Part shown: piece by piece, positions 16,536-25,231 of the stretch
How the letters are laid out: each line of letters begins with the position of its first letter
Numbering within the stretch: the stretch's first letter is position 1
Made by a program: the position numbers and the translations under genes
Assembly: GCF_019145195.1 (NCBI RefSeq)
Contig: NZ_JAHSTW010000009.1
Coordinates: 124,001-188,000, forward strand
Length of the DNA: 64,000 nucleotides
Origin: Pseudomonas siliginis
Lineage (GTDB): Bacteria; Pseudomonadota; Gammaproteobacteria; Pseudomonadales; Pseudomonadaceae
Direction: 5' to 3'
The notes under the pieces: generated by a model
Databases searched by the model: none
What the model saw: only the letters and a program-made list of their open reading frames with translations
What the model was told of the DNA's origin: nothing

Positions 16536-17390
16536 ATGACTGCACAACTAATCGACGGCAAATCGATCGCCGCCAGCCTGCGCCAGCAGATCGCCCAACG
16601 AGTTGCCGAGCGTCGCCAGCAAGGCCTGCGCACCCCCGGCCTCGCGGTGATCCTGGTCGGCAGCGATCCTGCCTCTCAGGTTTATGTCTCGCACAAGCGT
16701 AAAGACTGTGAAGAGGTTGGCTTCCTCTCTCAAGCCTACGACCTGCCCTCCGACACCACTCAGGACGCCCTGACCGATCTGATCGATCGCCTCAACGACG
16801 ATCCGGCTATCGACGGCGTTCTCCTGCAATTGCCTCTGCCCGAACACCTCGACGCGTCCAAGCTGCTGGAACGCATTCGCCCGGATAAAGACGTCGACGG
16901 CTTCCACCCGTACAACGTCGGTCGCCTGGCCCAGCGCATCCCGCTGCTGCGCCCCTGCACCCCGAAAGGCATCATGACTTTGCTGGAAAGCACTGGCGCT
17001 GATCTTTACGGTATGGATGCGGTAGTCGTTGGCGCCTCCAATATCGTCGGTCGCCCGATGGCCATGGAATTGCTGCTGGCCGGCTGCACCGTCACCGTGA
17101 CTCACCGCTTCACCAAGGATCTGGCGGGCCACGTCGGCCGTGCTGATCTGGTGGTCGTCGCCGCCGGCAAGCCGGGCCTGGTCAAGGGCGAGTGGATCAA
17201 GGAAGGCGCGATCGTGATCGACGTCGGCATCAACCGTCAGGACGACGGCAAACTGGTCGGTGACGTTGTCTACGAAACCGCCCTGCCCCGCGCCGGCTGG
17301 ATCACCCCGGTACCGGGCGGCGTTGGCCCGATGACCCGCGCCTGCCTGCTGGAAAACACGCTCTACGCCGCAGAAACACTGCACGTCTGA
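16536..17390 (+). CDS. folD: Bifunctional methylene-THF dehydrogenase / methenyl-THF cyclohydrolase
   Basis: The 284-residue cytosolic enzyme interconverts methylene-, methenyl- and formyl-tetrahydrofolate with NADP. Visible are the substrate-site region YVSHKRKDCEEVGF with the catalytic lysine, LLQLPLPEHLD, the PCTPKGIM motif and the Rossmann segment VVGASNIVGRPMAME, then the PVPGGVGPMT end signature. Normal length. It is divergent from the tRNA operon and followed by its own terminator. Confidence 0.97.
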   Translation: MTAQLIDGKSIAASLRQQIAQRVAERRQQGLRTPGLAVILVGSDPASQVYVSHKRKDCEEVGFLSQAYDLPSDTTQDALTDLIDRLNDDPAIDGVLLQLPLPEHLDASKLLERIRPDKDVDGFHPYNVGRLAQRIPLLRPCTPKGIMTLLESTGADLYGMDAVVVGASNIVGRPMAMELLLAGCTVTVTHRFTKDLAGHVGRADLVVVAAGKPGLVKGEWIKEGAIVIDVGINRQDDGKLVGDVVYETALPRAGWITPVPGGVGPMTRACLLENTLYAAETLHV

Positions 17391-17413
17391 TCGAATTTTT
17401 CCGCTGCACCAGA

Positions 17414-17436
17414 ACCCCGCCTCGTGCGGGGTTTTT
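17414..17436 (+). terminator. folD terminator
   Basis: ACCCCGC pairs with GCGGGGT across a 5-base loop, followed by TTTT, 24 bases after the folD stop. Confidence 0.9.
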
Positions 17437-17619
17437 CATGCCTGAGAAAAAACTTCAACCGTTCGCCGGAAACCGCTCTTTTTACAGGCCTTTTCACGAG
17501 ATTTTCAGGTCTTTCAAACAACCATCGACAGTTCTTCAGCCATACTCCTAAAATGCGCCGGTTTTAAGAAATAACCCGTTACAACTAACGGTATATCCAA
17601 CCTTTTAGAGTTCGCCCGC

Positions 17620-18558
17620 GTGAAAATTCGTCTCTCGATTCTGAGCCTGTTGTTTGCTGTTACAGGCACATTCATCACGCCAACGATCAACGCTGCGGAA
17701 ACCACCGCTGCTCCACGTGACGCTTCGACATTGAAGATCGCGTCCGGCAGCGCCCTGCTCATGGATATGCAGACCAATAAAGTCATCTATTCCAGCAACC
17801 CTGACGTGATCGTGCCGATCGCTTCCGTCAGCAAGCTGATGACTGGCCTGGTCGTGGTGGAAGCTCGACAGAACATGGACGAATGGATCGATGTCGACAT
17901 CAGGAACACTCCGGAAATGAAGGGTGTGTTCTCCCGCGTCAAACTCAAGAGTGAGCTGCCGCGCCGCGAGATGCTGCTGATCGCCTTGATGTCTTCGGAA
18001 AACCGCGCCGCCGCCAGCCTTGCGCACCACTATCCGGGTGGCTACGCTGCTTTTATTGCGGCAATGAACGCCAAGGCCAAGGCGCTGGGCATGACCAGCA
18101 CGCACTTTGTCGAGCCAACCGGGCTGTCAGAGCGCAACGTTTCCACCGCCCGCGACCTGAGCAAATTGCTGGTGGCCGCGCACAAGCAACCGCTTCTGGT
18201 GCAACTGACCACCACCAAGGAAAAGACCGTGGCGTTCCGCAAGCCCAACTACACCTTGGGCTTCCGCAATACCGACCACTTGGTCAATAAGGCCGATTGG
18301 GACATCAAGATTACCAAGACCGGTTTTACCAACCCGGCCGGCCATTGCCTGGTGCTGGTGACGAAGATGGGCAACCGTCCGGTCGCCTTGGTGATTCTCG
18401 ATGCGTTTGGCAAATACACGCATTTTGCCGACGCCAGCCGTATCCGCAGCTGGGTGGAAACCGGGCGCAGCGCCAGTGTTCCAGCGGTGGCACAGCAGTA
18501 CAAAGCCGACAAGAACCTCAAGAGCCGTCAGAGCGGCGTGGTCGAGGCGGCGAAGTAA
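17620..18558 (+). CDS. pbpG: D-alanyl-D-alanine endopeptidase, PBP7/PbpG type
   Basis: The 312-residue periplasmic serine hydrolase cuts peptide cross-links in murein. It has a signal peptide (about 1-25, ending INAA). The three penicillin-binding motifs are present: SVSK at 69-72, SEN near 127 and KTG in KITKTGFT. Length fits PBP7 rather than PBP5/6, since no long C-terminal amphipathic domain follows. Translation starts at 17620 or possibly a few codons later. Confidence 0.92.
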   Translation: MKIRLSILSLLFAVTGTFITPTINAAETTAAPRDASTLKIASGSALLMDMQTNKVIYSSNPDVIVPIASVSKLMTGLVVVEARQNMDEWIDVDIRNTPEMKGVFSRVKLKSELPRREMLLIALMSSENRAAASLAHHYPGGYAAFIAAMNAKAKALGMTSTHFVEPTGLSERNVSTARDLSKLLVAAHKQPLLVQLTTTKEKTVAFRKPNYTLGFRNTDHLVNKADWDIKITKTGFTNPAGHCLVLVTKMGNRPVALVILDAFGKYTHFADASRIRSWVETGRSASVPAVAQQYKADKNLKSRQSGVVEAAK

Positions 18559-18572
18559 ATCCAGCAATCATG

Positions 18573-18602
18573 AAAAAGCCCCGAATGTTCGGGGCTTTTT
18601 TT
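18573..18602 (+). terminator. Terminator after pbpG, bidirectional
   Basis: AAAAGCCCCGAA pairs with TTCGGGGCTTTT. There are T tracts on both strands, so it can also serve the convergent small gene. Confidence 0.92.
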
Positions 18603-18612
18603 CGTCTGCGCA

Positions 18613-18819
18613 TCAGTCGTTGGGCAGCGGCATTTTGTCGTCATCGGGGATGCCGTCGCCCGAGCTCGGCTCTGGCGAAACCTCCGGCGTCAGCACATTT
18701 GGCCGCGCCATCGGGTCGCGCATCGGGCTGTCCGGGTCCAGCACCGGATCAACCTCCGGCTCCGGCGTGGTCGGTACGCTGTCAGGTTTGCGGTCATCGA
18801 AGCTTGAATCGGTACTCAT
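18613..18819 (-). CDS. Small acidic Pro/Asp-rich protein
   Basis: A 68-residue product (MSTDSSFDDRKPDSVP at the start) rich in Asp, Pro and Ser, with repeated DP steps and no hydrophobic core, so probably disordered. ATG 18819 has GAGG six bases upstream. It resembles in style the next gene and the one at 32213. No function recognised. Confidence 0.65.
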   Translation of the reverse strand: MSTDSSFDDRKPDSVPTTPEPEVDPVLDPDSPMRDPMARPNVLTPEVSPEPSSGDGIPDDDKMPLPND

Positions 18820-18831
18820 ACGCACCTCACA

Positions 18832-19038
18832 TCAAGGTTTCAGATCGGCTAACGGATCATAGGGCTTGGCCGGTTTCTTCGGATCTTCACCAGGCTCGAC
18901 ATCCAGCGGGGCTTTCGCCGGACCGACCGGATCAACTTGCGGATCGTCGAGGTCCGGCGAATCCGGATCGAAGCCCAGATCATCGCCCGAGGAATGTTCG
19001 GACGAGTGTGGGCCTTTCGGGGTTTGGGAATCTGCCAT
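18832..19038 (-). CDS. Small acidic DUF6021-like protein
   Basis: A 68-residue product with GFDPDSPDLDDPQVDP in the middle and PYDPLADLKP at the end. It is disordered in composition. GGAGGCAAC precedes ATG 19038. I recall a conserved pseudomonad family of this type (DUF6021), from memory only. It lies 12 bases upstream of the previous small gene in the same orientation and is probably co-transcribed. Confidence 0.75.
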   Translation of the reverse strand: MADSQTPKGPHSSEHSSGDDLGFDPDSPDLDDPQVDPVGPAKAPLDVEPGEDPKKPAKPYDPLADLKP

Positions 19039-19128
19039 GTTGCCTCCTTGATTCACCCGCGAAGCACGGGCATTAATCTTCAGAGGCTGGCCGGGCGCAG
19101 TCGTGCCCGGCAGATGACGAACGGAGGC

Positions 19129-19800
19129 TTATTGCGCGGCCAGAGCCTTTCGCGCCTGCGCCGCAGCGTTTTCTTCACCGGCCTGGGCCAGTTCATCGGC
19201 GGCTTTCAGCCAACGGGAGCGGTCGACGGCTGCCGGGATCTGCGACGGTTTCTGAATCAGGATTGCCCAGCCACCGGCCTTTTCGAGCGCTGCTTCAAAG
19301 CTGCCGAAATCCATCAACTGCCGACGGTTCATGCCGGCGCGCAGCAGAACCTTCTGTTTGTTGCGGTCGTAGCCGGACAGGATCGCGTAACGCGGCTCGG
19401 CCCAGAATGCCGAACCTTCGCTGAAACGCACCATGACCGGATAGCCCGCTGCGACCTGGGTCAGCAAGGCTGGCAGCTTGCTGTCGAGCGGATAAACCAC
19501 CAGGCCATATTCCCGGGCGAGGTTCTGCATGTTCTGCTGCAACTTGTCCTCAGCGCCCGGCAAGTGCAGCGGTTTCTCCAGAAGGCCCGGGGTGATGACG
19601 ATGCCTTGTTGCGACAGCAGGCTTGCCAGCACCTGTGGCCCGCTCTGATTGGCTTCGCCACGATAAAAAGTGCCGCTGAGTTCAACCCGCTCCGGCAAGC
19701 GTTTGACTTCTGGCGCTACGTTGCCCGCACATCCGCTCAGCAACACCGCGCAAGCGCCGGCAAGCAACGCTCCACGCACTCGAGAAAATACCTGCACCAT
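19129..19800 (-). CDS. C39-peptidase-like lipoprotein lacking catalytic residues
   Basis: The 223-residue product has a lipoprotein signal with lipobox LLSGC. The body resembles the pseudomonad C39-like family (PERVELSGTFYRG, then AILSGYDR). At the point where that family has the nucleophile in QCGP, this protein reads QSGP, and the usual catalytic His before the GYD motif is not seen (PRYAILSGYD). It is therefore likely a non-catalytic homologue, a binding protein or a decaying enzyme. C-terminal residues 185-223 are a helical Ala-rich tail. Start ATG 19800 has GAGAG upstream. Confidence 0.65.
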   Translation of the reverse strand: MVQVFSRVRGALLAGACAVLLSGCAGNVAPEVKRLPERVELSGTFYRGEANQSGPQVLASLLSQQGIVITPGLLEKPLHLPGAEDKLQQNMQNLAREYGLVVYPLDSKLPALLTQVAAGYPVMVRFSEGSAFWAEPRYAILSGYDRNKQKVLLRAGMNRRQLMDFGSFEAALEKAGGWAILIQKPSQIPAAVDRSRWLKAADELAQAGEENAAAQARKALAAQ

Positions 19801-20035
19801 CAATCACTCTCTTCCAGACGCCGGTCATCGTGTTCCGGCAACGCCAGCGATCATAGAGCCGCACCCGCCTGCGGTATAGCCTTAAACCGCAGAGCGGGCG
19901 ATTGCATAGAGCAAACTGATTGGTAACTAACGACCTTTGGTCAATAGCTTGAAACACCCCATTGACTAGACTGTCACTGAAATAGAGCGAATTGCGAAAA
20001 GCGAGCGCCCGACGCAGGGCGAAGAGGAGGCACTA

Positions 20036-20200
20036 ATGAGCCTGACCATGACCATTGTGATGTTGATAGCCGGCTGGCTGGCCGTGGCGACTGCCATGTT
20101 GTGGGGTGTGCTGCGGATTTCGCGGCGGCATCATCCGGTGCAGACGATGCCGGTTGAGAAAACAGAGAAGCATCCAGTGCGGCACGCTGCTGCGCATTGA
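20036..20200 (+). CDS. Small single-span membrane protein (54 aa)
   Basis: A 54-codon frame starts at ATG 20036 with GAGGAGG six bases upstream, an excellent ribosome site. Residues 5-26 (TMTIVMLIAGWLAVATAMLW) form one membrane helix, followed by a basic, His-rich tail (RISRRHH, then HPVRHAAAH). The positive tail suggests it faces the cytoplasm. I do not recognise a family. Confidence 0.7.
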   Translation: MSLTMTIVMLIAGWLAVATAMLWGVLRISRRHHPVQTMPVEKTEKHPVRHAAAH

Positions 20201-20273
20201 AGACCAACAAGGTCCTTCCCTCATGAGAGCGCTAAGCAGCAGCGCGCTCTCGATAACTCAGCAAAAGGTGAAT

Positions 20274-20313
20274 AAAAAAACCGCCTGAGCTCAACCAGCC
20301 CAGGCGGTTTTTT
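20274..20313. terminator. Bidirectional terminator
   Basis: AAAACCGCCTG pairs with CAGGCGGTTTT, with A and T runs on either side. It serves the convergent terC-like gene and the small membrane protein. Confidence 0.9.
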
Positions 20314-20326
20314 GTGTTCTCAGCAA

Positions 20327-21076
20327 TTACGCCTGCTGAACAACCTTCTTCTGCTTCGCCCGGCGCGACAGCATGTTCAACACTTCGATACCGGCCGAGA
20401 ACGCCATAGCCGCGTACACATAGCCTTTCGGTACGTGGGCGCCGAAGCCCTCAGCGATCAGCGTCATGCCGATCATGATCAGGAAGCCCAGCGCCAGCAT
20501 GACCACGGTCGGGTTGTCGTTGATGAACTTGGCCAGCGGATCAGCCGCGAGCAGCATCACCAGCACCGACACCACCACCGCGATGATCATGATCGGCAAG
20601 TGTTCAGTCATGCCGACAGCGGTAATGATGCTGTCGATCGAGAACACCATGTCGAGCATCAGGATCTGACCGATAGCCGCGGCAAAACCAAGCGTTACGG
20701 TGGAAGTCGCGGTCTTCGGGTCTTCCGGCGACGGGTCCATGCTGTGATGGATCTCGGTCGTGGCTTTCCACACCAGGAACAGGCCACCGGCGATCAGGAT
20801 CATGTCCTTCCAGGAGAACGCCTGGCCAAGAATTTCGATCACAGGCTCGGTCAACTGCACGATGAACGCGATGGTGCTCAACAGGGCCAGACGCAGAATC
20901 AGGGCCATGCCGATACCGATACGGCGCGCCTTCTGCCGATGCTGTTCGGGCAGTTTGTTGGTCAGGATCGAAATAAAGATCAGGTTATCGATGCCAAGCA
21001 CGATTTCCATTACCACCAGTGTGGCCAAAGCAACCCAAGCGGTGGGGCTGGCGGCGAGTTCTAACAGATATTCCAT
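20327..21076 (-). CDS. TerC family integral membrane protein
   Basis: The 249-residue protein has about seven membrane helices. It carries the two TerC signatures, MEIVLGIDNLIF near residue 24 and MVFSIDSIITAV near 143, whose acidic residues in the membrane fit a metal-ion exporter or metallation role for exoenzymes (known for TerC relatives; the substrate here is not known). A small lipoprotein gene lies just upstream in the same orientation. Confidence 0.9.
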   Translation of the reverse strand: MEYLLELAASPTAWVALATLVVMEIVLGIDNLIFISILTNKLPEQHRQKARRIGIGMALILRLALLSTIAFIVQLTEPVIEILGQAFSWKDMILIAGGLFLVWKATTEIHHSMDPSPEDPKTATSTVTLGFAAAIGQILMLDMVFSIDSIITAVGMTEHLPIMIIAVVVSVLVMLLAADPLAKFINDNPTVVMLALGFLIMIGMTLIAEGFGAHVPKGYVYAAMAFSAGIEVLNMLSRRAKQKKVVQQA

Positions 21077-21105
21077 GGGTCAGTCCTGACTCTGTGTAAG
21101 ACGGT

Positions 21106-21348
21106 TTAGATGGTCTTGGAGGAAGATTCGGATTCTTCCGCTTGTTTTTCCGGTGTTTCTTTTTTCTCGATCAAACCACCGGTGGCATCACTGAGCGCTT
21201 GCTCGGCGGCTTTATGGGTGTCGTCGATTGCTTGTTTGGCGGTTTCAGCCGCCGCGCCCATCAGTTGCTGGGCGCTTTTTTCCGCCTGGTCGCAACCGGC
21301 CAGAACCAGTAAAGACGCAAACATCACTGCGGGAAATGTGTATTTCAT
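21106..21348 (-). CDS. Small helical lipoprotein
   Basis: The 80-residue product has a short signal with lipobox LAGC. After the Cys there is an Ala/Lys/Glu-rich helix (QQLMGAAAETAKQAIDD) and an acidic Ser-rich tail. GAAGGAAAC lies before ATG 21348. Function unknown; it could be a structural envelope lipoprotein. Only 29 bases separate it from the TerC gene. Confidence 0.7.
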   Translation of the reverse strand: MKYTFPAVMFASLLVLAGCDQAEKSAQQLMGAAAETAKQAIDDTHKAAEQALSDATGGLIEKKETPEKQAEESESSSKTI

Positions 21349-21481
21349 AAAGTTTCCTTCGAATAAACAGACAGGCGCACACACCGGCCGTCGATGGCTG
21401 GGCATTCTAGGGAGATGAACACTTCAGGAAAATTCGTATTTTTAGCGGCTATACTTCGGTTTTCACGAAGTGGCGACCGCT

Positions 21482-22381
21482 ATGCTCAATTATCGACAAC
21501 TGCACTACTTCTGGGTTGTGGCCAAAACCGGCAGCATTGTCCGCGCCTGCGAGCAACTGAACCTGACGCCACAGACCATCAGCGGACAGATTTCACTGCT
21601 TGAACAAACCTATGGCGTGGAGTTGTTTCGCCGCGTTGGCCGGCAGCTGGAGCTCACCGAAGCAGGTCGTCAGGCCCTGCCCTACGCCGAGCAGATGTTT
21701 CAGCTGGGCGGCGAGCTGGAGCTGATGCTGCGTGCGCAGCCCAACGAGCAGCAGATCCTTTTTCGCGTCGGCGTGGCCGACGTGGTACCCAAATCCATTG
21801 TTTATCGCCTGATCGCGCCGACCATGGAATTGAGCGAGCCGCTGCGCATCACCTGTCGCGAAGACAAACTCGAACGCCTGCTCGCCGATCTGGCCATTCA
21901 GCGTCTGGATCTGGTGATTTCCGACAGCCCGATGCCTTCGCATCTGGACATCAAAGGCTACAGCCAGAAGCTCGGTGAGTGCGGAATCAGTTTTTTCGCC
22001 ACCGCCGAACTCGCCGCGAAATATGGCCAGGATTTCCCGCTCAGCCTGCACGGCGCGCCGCTGTTGATTCCCGGCGCGGAAACCGTGGTGCGCAGTCGTT
22101 TGCAGCGCTGGTTCGCCGAACAGCAGATCCAGCCGCAGATCGTCGGCGAGTTCGATGACAGTGCTTTGATGCAGGCCTTCGGCCAATCCGGCAGCGGGAT
22201 CTTTATCGGCCCGAGCGTGATTGCCGAGGAAGTGAAGCGCCAGTACGGCGTCGAGTTGATCGGCCAGACCGACGCGGTGAGCGAGTCGTTCTATGCCATT
22301 TCGGTGGAACGCAAGGTCAAGCACCCTGGCATCGTAGCGATTACCGAAGGTGCCCGACGCGAGCTGTTTACCGGGTTATGA
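21482..22381 (+). CDS. nhaR: LysR family regulator, NhaR-like
   Basis: The 299-residue protein starts with a LysR-type HTH (LNYRQLHYFWVVAKTGSI; LTPQTISGQISLLEQ). Stretches such as FRVGVADVVPK, VISDSPMPS, LGECGISFF and GEFDDSALMQAFG closely follow E. coli NhaR as I remember it. NhaR responds to sodium and activates nhaA; no antiporter gene is adjacent here, so the regulon may differ. The start is ATG 21482; a GTG four codons upstream is possible. It overlaps the convergent MFS gene by 6 bases. Confidence 0.82.
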   Translation: MLNYRQLHYFWVVAKTGSIVRACEQLNLTPQTISGQISLLEQTYGVELFRRVGRQLELTEAGRQALPYAEQMFQLGGELELMLRAQPNEQQILFRVGVADVVPKSIVYRLIAPTMELSEPLRITCREDKLERLLADLAIQRLDLVISDSPMPSHLDIKGYSQKLGECGISFFATAELAAKYGQDFPLSLHGAPLLIPGAETVVRSRLQRWFAEQQIQPQIVGEFDDSALMQAFGQSGSGIFIGPSVIAEEVKRQYGVELIGQTDAVSESFYAISVERKVKHPGIVAITEGARRELFTGL

Positions 22382-23533
22382 AGCGCAGACTTCCCGCGGC
22401 TTGAGCGTCATCAGCACCATGGCGAGGAACACCGAAAGCAAAATGAAGCCGGCAGCGGCAAAGCCCAGGAAGCCCAGGCCGGCAGTGTCGATCACCCGGC
22501 CGCCGACCATCGCGCCCAGGCCGATGCCGAGATTGGCCCCGGCGATGTTCAGCGACGCGGCGAAGGCCGGCGCTTCCGGCGCGGCTTTCATCAGGCGCAC
22601 GTGGCTGACCAGGAACAACGCCGCCTGAGTCACGCCCCAGATGCCCATCGCCACCGCCAGACCCACTGGCGAATGAATGTTCGGCACCAGCGAAACCATA
22701 CCGGCGATCATGAACGCACAGAACAACACCGACGCCCCCAGCGGATGCCGATCCACCGCTCGCCCACCGAGCGAGTTGCCGACCAGCCCGACTGCGCCGA
22801 AGGCCATCAGGCACCAGCCGACCACGGTGCCGTTGAAACCGGCAAGTCGTTCGAGGATGTCGGCAAGGTAGGTGTAAGCGGTGAACATGCCGCTGAACAC
22901 CAGAATCGACAACAAGATATGGCCGAGCATCAGCGGGCTGCGCAGGATCTTGAACTGCGAACGGAAGCTGACCTGATGCTGGTGCAGACTGGTTTTCGGC
23001 AGGTAGACGAATAGCAGCAAGGCTTTGGCAAACGCGATCAACGCCAGGATGCCGAATGCGCTGCGCCAGCCGAACGCGTCGGAAATCAGCGTACCGACCG
23101 GAATGCCGAACACAGTGGCGCAGACGATGCCGAAGCCGATCTTGGCGATGGCGCGGCCGGCGAAATCCGGGCCGACGATGTCGACGGCGGTTTCACTGGC
23201 CAATGCCCAGAACACTGGCAAACCCAACGCCGGAATCAACCGTGCGATGGCCATCACCCAGATATTCGGCGCCAACGCTGCAACGGTATTGGCCAGACCG
23301 AACATGATCAGGATGCTGATGAACAGTTTGCGCCGTTCGAAACGGGCGAAATACGCGGTCAGGAATGGGCCGAACAGCGCCACGGTAAAGGCAAACAAGG
23401 TCACCAGCAGCCCGGCTTGCGGGATGCTGACTTCGAGGTCTCGGGCGATCGCCGGCAACAGGCCGACAATGACGAATTCCGTGGTCAGCACCGTGAACCC
23501 GGCGGCGGACAACAGAAGAATAGGCAACAGCAT
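22376..23533 (-). CDS. MFS transporter, drug/sugar efflux type
   Basis: The 385-residue permease has 12 predicted membrane helices and the layout of DHA1-type exporters such as the AraJ/SotB group (TEFVIVGLLPAIARDL near the start; ALASETAVDIV; GGRAVDRHPLGAS). GGAGTTGCGC precedes ATG 23533; the open frame extends 56 codons further but those are hydrophilic and unsupported. Substrate unknown. Confidence 0.85.
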   Translation of the reverse strand: MLLPILLLSAAGFTVLTTEFVIVGLLPAIARDLEVSIPQAGLLVTLFAFTVALFGPFLTAYFARFERRKLFISILIMFGLANTVAALAPNIWVMAIARLIPALGLPVFWALASETAVDIVGPDFAGRAIAKIGFGIVCATVFGIPVGTLISDAFGWRSAFGILALIAFAKALLLFVYLPKTSLHQHQVSFRSQFKILRSPLMLGHILLSILVFSGMFTAYTYLADILERLAGFNGTVVGWCLMAFGAVGLVGNSLGGRAVDRHPLGASVLFCAFMIAGMVSLVPNIHSPVGLAVAMGIWGVTQAALFLVSHVRLMKAAPEAPAFAASLNIAGANLGIGLGAMVGGRVIDTAGLGFLGFAAAGFILLSVFLAMVLMTLKPREVCAS

Positions 23534-23840
23534 GCGCAACTCCAGCAAAACGACGACACCAGCGATGACCCGGAGGCCCGCTGGCAGAACTTGAAAATGA
23601 GGATGGCGAAGCTTAACAGACTGTGCCGGCACTGAGTTGCCCAAAACTGCCGATCTGCCGGGCCGATCCGGTGGCAGATCGTCACAGGCCTGAAGGTTCA
23701 CGCCTACGCTGTGATAAAGTCCGCGCCCTGAAAATCGTACAGCTGTTCAACGTGCCGTTTGGCGGCGTTGATGTCACTTCGACAGGCGTTTCGTGACTGC
23801 CCACGACGCTTCGCACCCTATAAAAAACAGAGATGCCGCT
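23534..23840. promoter_or_regulatory. Divergent MFS / sstT control region
   Basis: About 300 bases between two divergent transporter genes. It must hold both promoters; I see no clear palindromic operator and no gene. Confidence 0.4.
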
Positions 23841-25073
23841 ATGACCGCTTCATCCCCTTCGTTACTGCAACGCCTGAAACGCCTGAGTCTGGTCAGCCAG
23901 ATCGTCATTGGTCTGATCGCCGGTATTGCCCTGGCCCTGATTGCACCGGAGCTGGCGAAGTCCACCGCGTTCATCGGCAAGGTATTTGTCTCGGCGTTGA
24001 AAGCCGTGGCGCCGATTCTGGTGTTCGTGCTGGTGATGGCCTCGATCGCCAACCACAAGCACGGTCAGGAAACCCACATCCGGCCGATCCTGTTCCTCTA
24101 CCTGCTGGGTACATTCAGCGCTGCGGTGGTGGCCGTGGTCGCCAGCATGGCGTTCCCGTCAAATCTGGTGTTGTCCACCGAGAACGTTGCCGTGACTGCG
24201 CCCGGCGGCATCGGCGAAGTCCTGCAAAGCCTGTTGCTGAGCGTCGTCGACAACCCGGTCAGCGCGCTGATGAATGCCAACTTCATCGGCATTCTGGCCT
24301 GGGCGATCGGCATGGGCATTGCCATCCGCCACGCTGGCGACACCACTCGCGAAGTGCTCGGTGACTTGTCCAACGGCGTCACCGTGATCGTCCGCGTGGT
24401 CATTCGCTTCGCGCCGCTGGGCATTTTCGGCCTGGTCGCTTCGACACTGGCCACCTCCGGTTTCGGCGCGCTGCTCGGCTACGCGCACCTGCTGGCGGTG
24501 CTGCTGGGCTGCATGCTGTTTGTCGCGCTGGTGATGAACCCGCTGATCGTGTTCTGGAAGCTGCGCCGCAATCCGTACCCGTTGACCCTGATGTGCCTGC
24601 GCGAAAGCGGCATCACCGCGTTCTTCACCCGCAGCTCGGCGGCGAACATTCCGGTCAACCTGGAATTGAGCAAGCGCCTGGGCCTGCACGAAGACACCTA
24701 CTCGGTATCGATCCCGCTCGGCGCCACCATCAACATGGCCGGTGCGGCGATCACCATTACCGTGCTGACCCTGGCGGCGGTGCACACTTTAGGCATCGCA
24801 GTGGACATTCCGACCGCGATCCTGCTCAGCGTCGTCGCAGCCATTTGCGCCTGTGGCGCTTCGGGTGTGGCAGGTGGGTCGCTGCTGCTGATTCCGCTGG
24901 CGTGCAGCCTGTTCGGCATCCCGAGCGAGATTGCCATGCAGGTCGTGGCGGTGGGCTTCATTATTGGCGTGCTGCAGGATTCGGCGGAGACCGCACTGAA
25001 CTCGTCGACTGACGTGCTGTTTACAGCGGCAGCTTGCCTGGGCGAGGAAGAGAAGGCTCAGCGTACGGCGTAA
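23841..25073 (+). CDS. sstT: Serine/threonine:sodium symporter
   Basis: The 410-residue inner membrane protein belongs to the dicarboxylate/amino acid:cation symporter family and imports Ser and Thr with Na+. Landmarks are TRSSAANIPVNLEL, the helix-bound IPLGATINMAGAAI and the LIPLACSLFGIP-to-QDSAETALNSSTDVLFTA ending, all characteristic of SstT. I use ATG 23841, which gives the usual length; an ATG 16 codons upstream is less likely. Confidence 0.93.
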   Translation: MTASSPSLLQRLKRLSLVSQIVIGLIAGIALALIAPELAKSTAFIGKVFVSALKAVAPILVFVLVMASIANHKHGQETHIRPILFLYLLGTFSAAVVAVVASMAFPSNLVLSTENVAVTAPGGIGEVLQSLLLSVVDNPVSALMNANFIGILAWAIGMGIAIRHAGDTTREVLGDLSNGVTVIVRVVIRFAPLGIFGLVASTLATSGFGALLGYAHLLAVLLGCMLFVALVMNPLIVFWKLRRNPYPLTLMCLRESGITAFFTRSSAANIPVNLELSKRLGLHEDTYSVSIPLGATINMAGAAITITVLTLAAVHTLGIAVDIPTAILLSVVAAICACGASGVAGGSLLLIPLACSLFGIPSEIAMQVVAVGFIIGVLQDSAETALNSSTDVLFTAAACLGEEEKAQRTA

Positions 25074-25083
25074 CCGCCTTACC

Positions 25084-25175
25084 TTGTGGGAGCGAGCCTG
25101 CTCGCGAAAGGGGCGAGACATTCAGCATTAATATCGCCTGATACGCCGCATTCGCGAGCAAGCTCGCTCCCACAG
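25084..25175. repeat. REP pair (REPIN)
   Basis: TTGTGGGAGCGAGCCTGCTC and its reverse complement at 25150-25175 face each other across about 45 unrelated bases. It lies directly after sstT. Confidence 0.92.
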
Positions 25176-25181
25176 AAAAAC

Positions 25182-25218
25182 AAAAGCCCGCCAAGGCGCG
25201 AACCTTGGCGGGCTTTTT
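25182..25218 (-). terminator. Terminator of the DUF1993 gene
   Basis: AAAGCCCGCCAAGG pairs with CCTTGGCGGGCTTT across CGCGAA, with T-rich tails on both strands. Confidence 0.9.
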
Positions 25219-25231
25219 CGTATCCGGGTTT

